Part shown: one piece after another, positions 36,078 through 44,020 of the stretch
How the letters are laid out: every line of letters begins with the position of its first letter
Numbering within the stretch: position 1 is the stretch's first letter
Source of the DNA: Gemmatimonadota bacterium
GTDB taxonomy: Bacteria; Gemmatimonadota; Gemmatimonadetes; Longimicrobiales; Gaopeijiaceae
Assembly (NCBI GenBank): GCA_016209885.1
Contig: JACQVF010000072.1
Location: 22,846 to 86,845 of the forward strand
Direction: 5' to 3'
Length of the DNA: 64,000 bases
Notes under the pieces: model-generated
What the model saw: the letters and a program-made list of their open reading frames with translations, nothing else
What the model was told of the DNA's origin: nothing
Database searches by the model: none
Made by a program: the position numbers and the translations under genes

Positions 36078-37310
36078 ATGGACCGGTATCTGACCCCGGA
36101 GCACCAGAGGCTCAGGGCGCGCGTACAGGGGTTCGCCCAGGAGGTCATCGCCCCCGTGGCCCGGGAGCTCGACGAGCGAGGTGAGTTCCCGTGGGAGACG
36201 GTAAAGGCCATGGCCGAGATGGGACTCCTGGGCATCCCGGTACCCCAGGAGCTGGGTGGCCTGGGCCTCGACGACCTGAGCTACCTCCTGGTCATCGAGG
36301 AGCTGGCGAAGGTGGACGCGAGCCACGCCATCACCGTCTCCGCCCACACGACCCTCGGCACCTCCCCGATCCTCACCTTCGGGACCGAGGCGCAGAAACG
36401 CCGCCATGTACCACTGCTGGCGCGTGGCGTCGTCCTCGGCGGCTTCGGCCTCACAGAGCCCGCCGCCGGCTCCGACGCCTCCCGCTCCCGCACGCGCGCG
36501 GTGCGCGAGGACGGCGGCTACCGCGTCAACGGCTCGAAGATCTTCATTACGCACGCGGGAGTCGGCGAAGTTTTTGTCGTCACCGCCGTCACGCATCCGG
36601 GGGCGGGTGCCCGTGGAATCACCAGCTTCATCGTGACCAAGCCGACCACGGACCTGGAGCGGGCGCGCGCCCTGGGCTTCGGCCACTCGGAGGATCTCGA
36701 GTTCACCCCGGGCGTCCGCGCCGGGAAGAAGGAAGACAAGATGGGCTGGCGCGCCTCCGACACCCGGGAGCTCATTCTCGAGGACGCGTTCGTGCCCGAA
36801 GCGAATCGCTTGGGAAACGAGGGCGAGGGGTTCGTCAACTTCATGAGGACGCTGGATGCGGGCCGCATCGGCCTCGCCGCCCTCTCCCTCGGCCTCGCCC
36901 AGGGCGCGCTGGAGACCGCCATCCACCATGCGGACCTGCGCGAGCAGTTCGGCACCCGGCTCCGTGACTTCCAGGTGATCCAGTTCGAGCTCGCGGACCT
37001 GGCTACGGGGATCGAGGCCGGACGCCACCTCACCTACCACGCCGCCTGGCTCAAGCAGACGCACCGCCCGTACACGAAGGAGGCGGCCATGGCCAAGCTC
37101 TTCTGCTCCGAGCTCGCCATGCGTGCCACGACCCGGGCCGTTCAGATCCTCGGCGCCTACGGCTATACGGACGACTACCCCGCCGAGCGTATGATGCGCG
37201 ACGCGAAAGTCTGCGAGATCGGCGAAGGGACGAGCGAAATCCAGCGGCTCGTCATCGCGCGTCATGTGCTCCGCGAGTTCGTGGGCACCGGGCTGGAGCT
37301 GGGACCCTAG
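36078..37310 (+). CDS. Acyl-CoA dehydrogenase
   Basis: The 410-residue flavoenzyme has GGFGLTEPAAGSDASRSRTRA (FAD/acyl binding), NGSKIFITHAG, the hinge DKMGWRASDTRELILEDAFVP, REQFGTRLRDFQVIQF and the C-terminal QILGAYGYTDDYPAERMMRD followed by IGEGTSEIQR. The active-site Glu of short/medium-chain types is the E of IGEGTSEI. It introduces a 2,3-double bond into acyl-CoA and passes electrons to ETF. With the carboxyltransferase and LiuC-like crotonase upstream, an isovaleryl/citronellyl-type substrate is plausible but unproven. It is 12 nt downstream of recQ. Confidence 0.93.
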   Translation: MDRYLTPEHQRLRARVQGFAQEVIAPVARELDERGEFPWETVKAMAEMGLLGIPVPQELGGLGLDDLSYLLVIEELAKVDASHAITVSAHTTLGTSPILTFGTEAQKRRHVPLLARGVVLGGFGLTEPAAGSDASRSRTRAVREDGGYRVNGSKIFITHAGVGEVFVVTAVTHPGAGARGITSFIVTKPTTDLERARALGFGHSEDLEFTPGVRAGKKEDKMGWRASDTRELILEDAFVPEANRLGNEGEGFVNFMRTLDAGRIGLAALSLGLAQGALETAIHHADLREQFGTRLRDFQVIQFELADLATGIEAGRHLTYHAAWLKQTHRPYTKEAAMAKLFCSELAMRATTRAVQILGAYGYTDDYPAERMMRDAKVCEIGEGTSEIQRLVIARHVLREFVGTGLELGP

Positions 37311-37425
37311 TGTGCCGTCCCAGGAATTCCTTGGCATTCGGGTCGCCGCGGCAACCCGCATCGCTCTGTTGCTCCTGCTCGAAATAGCGCTGCCGCGAGA
37401 CGATCCCCCGGTCGCAGGCTTTCGT

Positions 37426-37431
37426 TATATT
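37426..37431 (+). promoter_or_regulatory. Possible -10 element upstream of rng
   Basis: TATATT at 37426-37431 in an AT-richer patch (TTTCGTTATATTGCGACG) lies 85 nt upstream of the rng TTG start. I see no good -35 at the right distance. The remaining gap (37311-37515) contains no supported gene. Confidence 0.25.
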
Positions 37432-37515
37432 GCGACGACTTATCACGACGATGATCGACGCCACGAAGCGGTCGATGACCTGAACACGCTGACCGGAAGT
37501 GGGGAGCGACCTCGC

Positions 37516-39045
37516 TTGAAGCGCGAAATCCTCATCAGTGCCTCACCCAAGGAATCCCGCGTCGCCATCCTCGAGGACGGCGAGCTCATGGAGCTCATGA
37601 TTGACCGTCCCGACGCGAACCGGCTTGTGGGCGACATCTACCTCGGCCGCCTCACCGCCGTGCTGCCGGGGATCCAGGCCGCGTTCGTGGACCTGGGCAC
37701 GGGGAAGGCCGGTTTCCTGCATGTCTCGGACGTCGCCCACGAGGGCATGGGCGACGACGACGAGGAGGACGACCGCGGCGACGGCCGGCGGCAGCGGCGT
37801 TACCCGCCCATCCAGGAGCTCGTGAAAAAAGGCGATGAGATCCTGATCCAGGTCACGAAGGAGGCCATCGGCACGAAGGGACCCCGCGTCTCCGCGCAGA
37901 TCTCGCTACCTGGCCGCTTCCTTGTCTACATGCCCTACGCGAATCACGTGGGCGTCAGCCGGAAGATCGAAGACCGGGAGGAGCGCGCCCGCCTGCGCAA
38001 GCTGGCGCGAGAGATTCTGCCCGACGGAGCGGGCGGCCTCATCGTGCGCACGGTGGGCGAAGAGCTGAGCCGCGAGACGTTCGAGCGCGAGTTCAAGACC
38101 CTCCACGCGACGTGGGAGAAGATCCAGCGACGCGCGAAATCGAGCAAGCCGCCGGCCGTCGTCCACCGCGAGGCGAAGCTCATCAGCGGCATCATCCGCG
38201 ACCTGTTCACGGACAAGGTGGACGCGCTCATCGTCAACGACAAGCAGATCCTCAACGAGATCCGTCTCTACTTGCGCGGCGTGGATCCCGAGCTCGTGGA
38301 TCGCGTCCGCCTCTATACGGAGCCCGTCCCGCTCTTCGACCAGTATGGCATCGAGGAGGAAATCGAGCGCGCCTTCCAGCGCAACGTTGAGCTGCCCTCC
38401 GGAGGCTACCTCGTCATCGAGCCCACCGAGGCCCTCGTTTCCATCGACGTGAACACCGGCCGCTATACCGGCCGCAAGGACCCGGAGAGCACCATCCTCC
38501 GGACCAACCTCGATGCCGCCAAGCAAATCGCCCGGCAGCTCCGCCTCCGCGACATCGGCGGCATCATCGTCTGCGACTTCATCGACATGGAATCGCAGCA
38601 GAACCGCGACCGCGTCCTCCAGGAGCTCCGCTCCCACCTCGGACGGGACCGGGCCCGCACCAAAGCCTTCGAGGTCTCCGAGCTCGGACTCATCGAGATG
38701 ACCCGCCAGCGCGTCCGGCCCTCACTCCTGCAAACGCTCACAGAACCCTGCGCCTACTGCTCCGGCGGCGGACGCGTCTTCACCCCCGAGACCGTGACTC
38801 GCCGCCTCGAACGCGCAGTCCTACGGGTCGGCATCGAAGGAAAGGAAAAAACCCTCACCGTCCGCGTCCACCCGGATGTGGCCCTCCATATCATGGAGGA
38901 TGAGCCCGATTTCCTCAGGTGGCTCTCCAAGCGCTCGACTCTCGAGATCGACCTCCGCGACGACCCCCTCATGCGCCGCGATGAGTTCCGCCTCCTCGCC
39001 GGACCCGCCGACACGGACATCACCGCGCGCTACCTCGTGACCTAG
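37516..39045 (+). CDS. rng: Ribonuclease G/E family endoribonuclease
   Basis: The 509-residue protein is RNase G-like. It has the N-terminal MKREILISASPKESRVAILE, an S1 domain (~35-125) containing an acidic low-complexity insert (DDDEEDDRGDGRR), and the catalytic DNase-I-like domain with Asp311 (SIDVNTGR) and Asp354 (VCDFIDM). That 43-residue spacing equals Asp303/Asp346 of E. coli RNase E. The Zn-link is PCAYCSGGG. No long C-terminal degradosome tail is present. The TTG start is chosen because homologues begin MKREIL and a GGGGAG site precedes it. The stop TAG lies inside the inverted-repeat element that follows. Confidence 0.93.
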   Translation: MKREILISASPKESRVAILEDGELMELMIDRPDANRLVGDIYLGRLTAVLPGIQAAFVDLGTGKAGFLHVSDVAHEGMGDDDEEDDRGDGRRQRRYPPIQELVKKGDEILIQVTKEAIGTKGPRVSAQISLPGRFLVYMPYANHVGVSRKIEDREERARLRKLAREILPDGAGGLIVRTVGEELSRETFEREFKTLHATWEKIQRRAKSSKPPAVVHREAKLISGIIRDLFTDKVDALIVNDKQILNEIRLYLRGVDPELVDRVRLYTEPVPLFDQYGIEEEIERAFQRNVELPSGGYLVIEPTEALVSIDVNTGRYTGRKDPESTILRTNLDAAKQIARQLRLRDIGGIIVCDFIDMESQQNRDRVLQELRSHLGRDRARTKAFEVSELGLIEMTRQRVRPSLLQTLTEPCAYCSGGGRVFTPETVTRRLERAVLRVGIEGKEKTLTVRVHPDVALHIMEDEPDFLRWLSKRSTLEIDLRDDPLMRRDEFRLLAGPADTDITARYLVT

Positions 39046-39224
39046 TGCTCCCGGCCGGAAATACGGTCACGTATCGAGACCGTCGATGCGTGCGCCTCGC
39101 AAGGCGCGCTGAGGAGGAATAGCCCTGCGCTATTGCGACGAAGCGCAACGCAGCGAGGCACAATGCAGCGAGGCACAATGCAGCGGCGGTCGAATACGAC
39201 CGTATTTCCGGCCGGGAGCACTAG
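39042..39224. mobile_element. 183-bp MITE-like element with perfect 27-bp terminal inverted repeats
   Basis: Positions 39042-39068 and 39198-39224 are perfect inverted copies, each ending in CTAG. If the duplicated target is TA, the element proper starts GTGCTCCCGGCCGGAAATAC. The interior holds a 15-bp tandem repeat (GCAGCGAGGCACAAT twice), a GCGCCTCGCAAGGCGC hairpin and AATAG...CTATT. No transposase is encoded. The left end provides the TAG stop of rng. A shorter, diverged copy lies at 50486-50574. Its sequence is unrelated to the 10046-10325 element. Confidence 0.7.
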
Positions 39225-39244
39225 CAGGGAGAGCACCTAACCCC

Positions 39245-39330
39245 CCGCAGTCAGGGGCGACCCTACGACCCCCTACGACCCCCTACGACCCCCTGCGACT
39301 CGGCGACTCGGCGACTCCCTCCGACGGCCG
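39245..39330. repeat. Tandem repeats of CCCTACGACC and CGGCGACT
   Basis: Between the inverted-repeat element and the rplU promoter, a ~10-bp unit (CCCTACGACC) is repeated about four times, then CGGCGACT-like 8-mers about three times. No gene fits. Units are too short and unspaced to be CRISPR. Confidence 0.7.
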
Positions 39331-39336
39331 CCCCGG

Positions 39337-39363
39337 TTGACCGACGACCATTTTCGCTTAGCT
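39337..39363 (+). promoter_or_regulatory. Candidate promoter for rplU-rpmA
   Basis: TTGACC (39337-39342) is followed 15 nt later by TTAGCT (39358-39363), with CTTTAT three nt further. The stretch is AT-rich relative to its surroundings and ~60 nt upstream of rplU. Spacing is short for the first -10 choice, so the exact -10 is unsure. Confidence 0.4.
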
Positions 39364-39425
39364 TTATCCAGACGTTCGAACGCGATTCGAGCCAAACCTA
39401 TTGCCCAATTGCCTCGATTCGGACT

Positions 39426-39737
39426 ATGTACGCGATATTCCGTGCCGGTGGCCAGCAGTTCCGTGCTGAAAGCGGGGACATGCTGCGGGTTCCTGCCATT
39501 GCGGCAGAGGTCGGCGAGACCGTGACGTTCGACAACGTGCTCTTGGCGGGGGAAGGCGAGGAGGTTAAGATCGGGGGGCCGGCGCTGGCGGGCGCGCAGG
39601 TCAGGGCGGAGGTAGTGCGTCACGGGCGGGCTCGCAAGGTGATCGTGTTCAAGCGGAAGCGGCGCAAGAATTATCGTCGCAAGTACGGTCACCGGCAACC
39701 GTTCACGGAGATCCGGATCCAGGAGATCGTGGTCTGA
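39426..39737 (+). CDS. rplU: Ribosomal protein bL21
   Basis: The 103-residue protein has the bL21 pattern: [18 protein letters not shown] at the start, [28 protein letters not shown] (the basic L21 signature) and ending FTEIRIQEI. It binds 23S rRNA in the large subunit near bL20. It is paired with rpmA 40 nt downstream, the usual operon. The ATG at 39426 is well supported by conserved residue 1. Confidence 0.97.
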   Translation: MYAIFRAGGQQFRAESGDMLRVPAIAAEVGETVTFDNVLLAGEGEEVKIGGPALAGAQVRAEVVRHGRARKVIVFKRKRRKNYRRKYGHRQPFTEIRIQEIVV

Positions 39738-39777
39738 GCGTGTTTCGCCGGGTCTACGACGGATCGAGAGCGCGGCC

Positions 39778-40032
39778 ATGGCACACAAGAAGGGTGTAGG
39801 GTCGAGCCGGAACGGGCGCGACAGCCAGGCGAAGCACCTGGGTGTCAAGCGGTATGGCGGCCAGCACGTCCATGGTGGTGAGATTCTGGTGCGCCAGCGC
39901 GGTACGAAGTTCCACCCCGGCCCCAACGTGGGTCGTGGTGGAGACGACACGCTCTTCGCACTGATCGACGGAGTCGTGGCGTTCGAGCGCCGCGGCCGCC
40001 GGCCGGTGGTGTCGGTGTACGCTGTGGAGTAG
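39778..40032 (+). CDS. rpmA: Ribosomal protein bL27
   Basis: The 84-residue protein has the N-terminal tail [19 protein letters not shown] that reaches the peptidyl-transferase centre, then LGVKRYGGQ and [19 protein letters not shown]. It has no N-terminal cleavage extension of the Firmicutes type. It is the second gene of the rplU-rpmA operon, and a good terminator follows at 40054-40082. Confidence 0.97.
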   Translation: MAHKKGVGSSRNGRDSQAKHLGVKRYGGQHVHGGEILVRQRGTKFHPGPNVGRGGDDTLFALIDGVVAFERRGRRPVVSVYAVE

Positions 40033-40053
40033 CGGCTGAGCTGCAGAGCAGGT

Positions 40054-40082
40054 TCCCGCCCCGCGGTCAGGGCGGGACTTTT
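40054..40082 (+). terminator. Rho-independent terminator after rpmA
   Basis: TCCCGCCC (40054-40061) pairs perfectly with GGGCGGGA (40070-40077) around an 8-nt loop, followed by CTTTT. It ends the ribosomal operon. Confidence 0.8.
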
Positions 40083-40326
40083 CGTGTGTCGCACCCTGTC
40101 ATGGGCGTACTCTAGTTGTACCCCGTTGTACCCCCCTCGGTCGTGGCCCGGCTCGGGCCTGCGTCCCAGGGGTCATCGCCTGCGGCGGCACCGCAAGCGG
40201 TGCGCATCCCGTGAGGCGCGGTGGCACGTTGCAGGACCAAGACGTGGTACGATTGTTGCCACCCGAGTCGGCGTTGTGGGGGTGAGGGAGCTGCCTGGTG
40301 ACTGTTCAGAGCAGGAGGTTCCCGAC
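40083..40326. other. Non-coding gap between rpmA terminator and transglycosylase gene
   Basis: No gene is supported in these 244 bp. There is a direct repeat of GTTGTACCCC near 40117-40136 and an inverted pair GGTGGCA/TGCCACC around 40226-40264, upstream of an AGGAGG site that serves the transglycosylase gene. The inverted pair could be a regulatory site; evidence is slight. Confidence 0.35.
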
Positions 40327-41394
40327 ATGGACAGATCTTCGAGACGCGTTCGGTTATGCGTCTACGGCTGTCTGGTCCCGGGTGTGGCGCTGGGGGCGGG
40401 GCTGGAGTTCAGGTCCCGCTTGGGCGTCTTGGGCGTCGGGCCCGGGGTCGAGCGGTTCGAGTCCGCGGTCTCTTCTCCCGCCGCAGTAGCCGCCGCAGTC
40501 GCCGGCGATCCAGCCGGTGTTTCCGTCGCGGAGGTTCCCCTCGAGGTGAATGCGCGAGTCGAAAAGTGGCTGCACCGTTACGTCGGGGGGCAGCGGAGGT
40601 ACTTCCAGGCATGGCTCGCGCGAGAGGGTCGCTACGGCGAGCTGATTCGGGCGAAGCTTCGTGATCGGGGGCTGCCGGAGGATCTGGTCTACCTGGCCAT
40701 GATCGAGTCGGGCTTCCTTCCGGGCGCCTATTCGGTGGCGGAAGCCTCCGGGTTATGGCAGATGATGGACGGTACGGCCCGGCGCTACGGGCTGCGCGTG
40801 GACGTGTACGTGGACGAGCGTCGGGACCCCGTGCGCGCCACGGATGCGGCACTCGCGTACCTGGAGGATCTCTACCGCCAATTCGGATCGTGGTACCTGG
40901 CTGCCGCCGCGTACAACGCGGGCGAGGCGCGGGTCGCGCGTGCGCTCCGCGGGGGACGGGCGGGCACGGCGAGCCAGGACCGGGACGTGTTCTGGGAGAT
41001 CATGGAGGGGCTGCCTCCGGAGACGCGGGAGTACGTCCCCATGATGATCGCCGCGATGATCCTGGCGAAGAACCCGGAGCGCTACGGCTTCGAGTTCGAG
41101 CCCTTCGAGCCCTTTCGCTACGAGCGCGTGTTTGTGCCCGGCGGCACGACGCTGAGTCGCGTGGCGTGGCTGGCGGGGGTCTCGCTGGATACCCTTCGCG
41201 CCCTGAATCCTCACTTCGTCCTCGGGGTCACGCCACCGGAGATCTCGTATCCGGTCCGCGTCCCGGCGGGGACCGCGGCGCGGGTCGTCGCGCGGTACGG
41301 GCGGGTGAACGCGCAGCTCCTGGCTCTCGCGGCTGAAGCGCTGGCGGCGGAGCAGACCGCGCCCGGGGAGGCGGACCCGGGCGTGGAAGGGTAG
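40327..41394 (+). CDS. Lytic murein transglycosylase, MltD-like (GH23)
   Basis: The 355-residue protein has an N-terminal hydrophobic segment (signal or anchor, ~9-25). The GH23 SLT domain (~90-240) has catalytic Glu127 in AMIESGFLPGAYS, SGLWQMMDGTARRYGL, DPVRATDAALAYLEDLY and AAAYNAGE. A C-terminal LysM-like segment (~270-320) reads VPGGTTLSRVAWLAGVSLDT. It cleaves peptidoglycan to 1,6-anhydro ends in the periplasm. The ATG follows AGGAGG at good spacing; the open frame upstream is not coding-like. Confidence 0.9.
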   Translation: MDRSSRRVRLCVYGCLVPGVALGAGLEFRSRLGVLGVGPGVERFESAVSSPAAVAAAVAGDPAGVSVAEVPLEVNARVEKWLHRYVGGQRRYFQAWLAREGRYGELIRAKLRDRGLPEDLVYLAMIESGFLPGAYSVAEASGLWQMMDGTARRYGLRVDVYVDERRDPVRATDAALAYLEDLYRQFGSWYLAAAAYNAGEARVARALRGGRAGTASQDRDVFWEIMEGLPPETREYVPMMIAAMILAKNPERYGFEFEPFEPFRYERVFVPGGTTLSRVAWLAGVSLDTLRALNPHFVLGVTPPEISYPVRVPAGTAARVVARYGRVNAQLLALAAEALAAEQTAPGEADPGVEG

Positions 41395-41540
41395 GGCGAC
41401 CGGGAGCAGGGCGACGGGGCGCAGGGAGACGGAGCGCAGGGCGACGGGGCGACTGCATCCTGTTCTCCGCGGCGCGTTCGGACCCCCGCGGAGAGCACCC
41501 CGCGGAGAGCACCCCCCGGAGACCGGCGGCCTGTAGCCGG
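41395..41540. repeat. Direct-repeat tract between convergent genes
   Basis: Near 41395-41450 the unit GCAGGGCGACGGGGC and close variants recur about four times. Near 41480-41515 CCGCGGAGAGCACCCC recurs twice. No gene fits. It separates the transglycosylase stop from the chorismate mutase stop and may act in termination or be decayed repeat sequence. Confidence 0.65.
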
Positions 41541-41885
41541 TTAGCCGTCTCTGACCTGTCTCTCCTCCGGCGGCGGAGCGGGCTCTCTATCTTCCTCGCC
41601 CGTGGCCGTTTCGCCGGCGATCTGCGCGTCGCGTGTCGAAGCGATGATCCGCCACAGCACGTCTCGCGTCAGCTCCTCGTCGATGCCGAGCTCCCGGGCC
41701 ACGGCCGCGGCGCGGCGCACCACCTCCGCTTCGCGCTGGGGATCCAGGACCGGGAGTCCGAGCTCGCTCTTCACGGCACCGATCTCCACGGCGAGCCGGC
41801 GGCGCTCGCTGATCAGGCGCACCAGCTCGGCGTCGAGCTCGGCGATGCGTTCCCGCAACTGCTGGAGGCGCCGCTCGGCGTTCAT
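41541..41885 (-). CDS. Chorismate mutase, AroQ class
   Basis: The 114-residue all-helical protein has RLQQLRERIAELDAELVRLI, SERRRLAVEIGAVKSELGLP and LDPQREAEVVRRAA. These hold the Arg/Lys/Glu residues of AroQ (R..I...D..L..L...R..LA..I...K...) at the expected spacing. It converts chorismate to prephenate for Phe/Tyr. The ~25-residue acidic C-terminal tail is extra. No prephenate dehydratase is fused or adjacent. The ATG overlaps the stop of the SSS transporter gene (ATGA). Start 41885 is preferred; the frame open upstream is a shadow. Confidence 0.85.
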   Translation of the reverse strand: MNAERRLQQLRERIAELDAELVRLISERRRLAVEIGAVKSELGLPVLDPQREAEVVRRAAAVARELGIDEELTRDVLWRIIASTRDAQIAGETATGEEDREPAPPPEERQVRDG

Positions 41886-43363
41886 AGGGACGCGGTGCGC
41901 TCGCGCAGCTCGACGAACGCGGCGGCGTGCGCTTCGTTCTGCGGGCGGGTGAGCAGGCTGCCGGCCACGAGAACGGGCACGTGGACGACGAGTCCGAGTA
42001 TCCCCTCGTGGAGGCCGAGGGGCTGGAGCCCGGGATTCAGGAAGAAGAAGATCGCCGTGGCCGAGCCGGCTACGAGCCCCGCGAGCACGCCCGCAGTCGT
42101 GGCGCGCGGCCAGTAGAGTGCGGCTACGACCGGCGGCGCGAGCTGGGCGATGAGTCCGTAGGAGCTCAGGAGCAGCCACACGAGCGATTGGCCCTGCCTC
42201 ACGGCGTAGTAGTACGCGATCCCGCCCACGAGCACCACGAGGGCCCGCATGAGGATGCGCTGCGTGTGATCGCGCAGCGGCACGAACGGGCGCATCCCGT
42301 CCTCAATCGTGATGGACGCAGCCGCGTGGAGGAGCCCATCGCCTGTAGACATGGAGGCGGAAAGCGCGCCCGCGCAGAAGAGTCCCACCACCAGGGCGGG
42401 CATCCCGGTGTTCAGGATCATGAACGGCAGGATGAAGTCCGGAGCTGGCGGCTGGCGCGGAAAGAGCACGCCCGAGAATCCGATGAGGAACACGGGGATG
42501 AGGAAGAGCTGGAACGTGGGGAAGAGGATTACCGTGCGCCGGAGCGTGTCGTCGTCGCGGGCGGTGAACGACTTCATGAAGATGTGCGGCCACATGGTCA
42601 GGCCGATGGCGCTGACTAGGATTGCGCTCGAGTAAGCGCCCCAGCTCCACGAAGTGCCCGCATCGGTGAGTCCGGGGGCGGTGAGCAGCTCGGGACGCTC
42701 CACGGCGATCTGCTCGAACATCGCTCGGACGCCGCCGTAAAGTTTCCCCGGCAAATACAGCCCCAGGCCCCAGGCGATCGCCAGCATCACGACGCCCTGG
42801 AAGCAGTTCGTCCAGCCCACGGCCGCGACACCTCCCGCTAGAACGTAGAGGAGCACGACGCCGTAGGCGACCGCGACGCCCAACGGCAGCGGGATGTGCC
42901 CCTCGGTGACCGCGTCGATGACGATCCCTGCGCCCCGCATCTGCAGCGTGATGTACGGGACGAAGGCGAGCAGCGAGACGACGCTCACGAGGACCGACAG
43001 GGCGCGGGATGGAAAACGCCCCACCAGGAGCTGCGCCTGAGTCACGTAGCCGTGGCGGCGGCCGAGCTCGGCCGCCTTCGGGCCGATGGCGTACAGGGGG
43101 GCGATCCCGAGGACGCCGTAGGCGAGGATGTAGAACGAGGCGGCGCCCCGGGAGTATGCCCACCCCGGCCCGCCCAAAAAAGCGAACGCGGAGAAGATGG
43201 TGGCGCCCATTACGAAGTACATTACGAGCAGCCCGAACTCCCGGTCGGCGGCGACATAGCCGGTGACGCTGTGGGACGGTCGCCGCCCGGCCAGGAGCCC
43301 GATGGCAAGGGTGACGGCCAGGTAGCCGGCGATGACGGCGGCGATGATCTGCCAGCGTTCCAC
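41882..43363 (-). CDS. Sodium:solute symporter (SSS/SLC5 family), MctP-like
   Basis: The 493-residue protein has about 13 membrane helices in the SSS fold. Conserved stretches are FVMGATIFSAFAFLGGPGWAYSRG, GVAAVGWTNCFQGVVML, and FCAGALSASMSTGDGLLHAAAS (TM8-9 region). It couples Na+ to uptake of a small solute; pairing with a DUF3311 protein is typical of monocarboxylate (MctP-like) permeases. The start is GTG 43363, 1 nt after the DUF3311 stop, so the two are coupled. The substrate is inferred. Confidence 0.9.
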   Translation of the reverse strand: MERWQIIAAVIAGYLAVTLAIGLLAGRRPSHSVTGYVAADREFGLLVMYFVMGATIFSAFAFLGGPGWAYSRGAASFYILAYGVLGIAPLYAIGPKAAELGRRHGYVTQAQLLVGRFPSRALSVLVSVVSLLAFVPYITLQMRGAGIVIDAVTEGHIPLPLGVAVAYGVVLLYVLAGGVAAVGWTNCFQGVVMLAIAWGLGLYLPGKLYGGVRAMFEQIAVERPELLTAPGLTDAGTSWSWGAYSSAILVSAIGLTMWPHIFMKSFTARDDDTLRRTVILFPTFQLFLIPVFLIGFSGVLFPRQPPAPDFILPFMILNTGMPALVVGLFCAGALSASMSTGDGLLHAAASITIEDGMRPFVPLRDHTQRILMRALVVLVGGIAYYYAVRQGQSLVWLLLSSYGLIAQLAPPVVAALYWPRATTAGVLAGLVAGSATAIFFFLNPGLQPLGLHEGILGLVVHVPVLVAGSLLTRPQNEAHAAAFVELRERTASL

Positions 43364-43364
43364 G

Positions 43365-43610
43365 CTACTGGCCCGGCTCTCGCGGCTCTCGCGGCTCGCC
43401 GCGCGCGCGGCTCTCGCCGCGGTCGAGCACGAAGAGGACCACGCCTCCCATCACGATCCAGAAGCAGATCCAGGCCATGGAGAAGGGCAGTCCCAGGATG
43501 AGCGGGCGGACGCGGTTGAAAGGCAGATACGCCGGCCACGTGACCGCCAGGCCGTAAAGGGCGAACGCGAGCAGCGCGGCGATGCGGGCGGCACGTGCAC
43601 TCACGCGCAC
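43365..43610 (-). CDS. DUF3311 small membrane subunit of the SSS transporter
   Basis: The 81-residue protein has two TM helices (~9-28 and ~38-62) with LYGLAVTWPAYLPFNRVRP.I.GLPFSMAW, the DUF3311 hallmark. It starts at GTG 43610 and ends next to the transporter start. DUF3311 proteins accompany SSS permeases and are presumed accessory subunits. Confidence 0.85.
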   Translation of the reverse strand: MRVSARAARIAALLAFALYGLAVTWPAYLPFNRVRPLILGLPFSMAWICFWIVMGGVVLFVLDRGESRARGEPREPREPGQ

Positions 43611-43710
43611 CTTCTCCTCGACAGCCGTTGCCTCAGCGCGGCGGTGCGCCGGGCCGGTGAAGCGGGGCGTCCCGGAGCCGCGTGCTCCGGGCTTCGGAGC
43701 CGGGCGGCGG

Positions 43711-43929
43711 TCACCCTTGCTTCGCGGACAGCGCGTCGGCGCACGCCTCGAGCGCGACCGTAAGCTCGTCGATCAGCGTACGCGACGCCGTAGGGGTGAG
43801 CCCGTCGTGCCCGATCTGAGAGCGGAGCGAGCGGATCTTCACCACGGCCGCGCGGATCCGGTGGGCCGGCTCGATCTGGGGTGTGTCGCCGAACGGCGAT
43901 CCGGCGAAGGGATTCTGCTTCGAGGTCAT
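43711..43929 (-). CDS. Small hypothetical protein
   Basis: The 72-residue soluble protein starts MTSKQNPFAGSPFGD and then forms two predicted helices (HRIRAAVVKIRSLRSQIG and SRTLIDELTVALEACADAL). No family is recognised. It stands alone, 91 nt from the crotonase stop. The upstream gap (43930-44020) holds CGCAGTGCTCT twice. Confidence 0.5.
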   Translation of the reverse strand: MTSKQNPFAGSPFGDTPQIEPAHRIRAAVVKIRSLRSQIGHDGLTPTASRTLIDELTVALEACADALSAKQG

Positions 43930-44020
43930 AGGACGGCGAACCTCCTTCCGCAGTGCTCTCCGCAGTGCTCTGACTCGATGGTTGCCGTCGCGCGAAACGC
44001 GGGCTACGGATCCGGCGGTC

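Noticed and set aside
39245..39330. Tandem repeats considered as a CRISPR array
   Set aside because: Units are 8-10 bp and contiguous, without unique spacers of constant length, and no cas gene is nearby.
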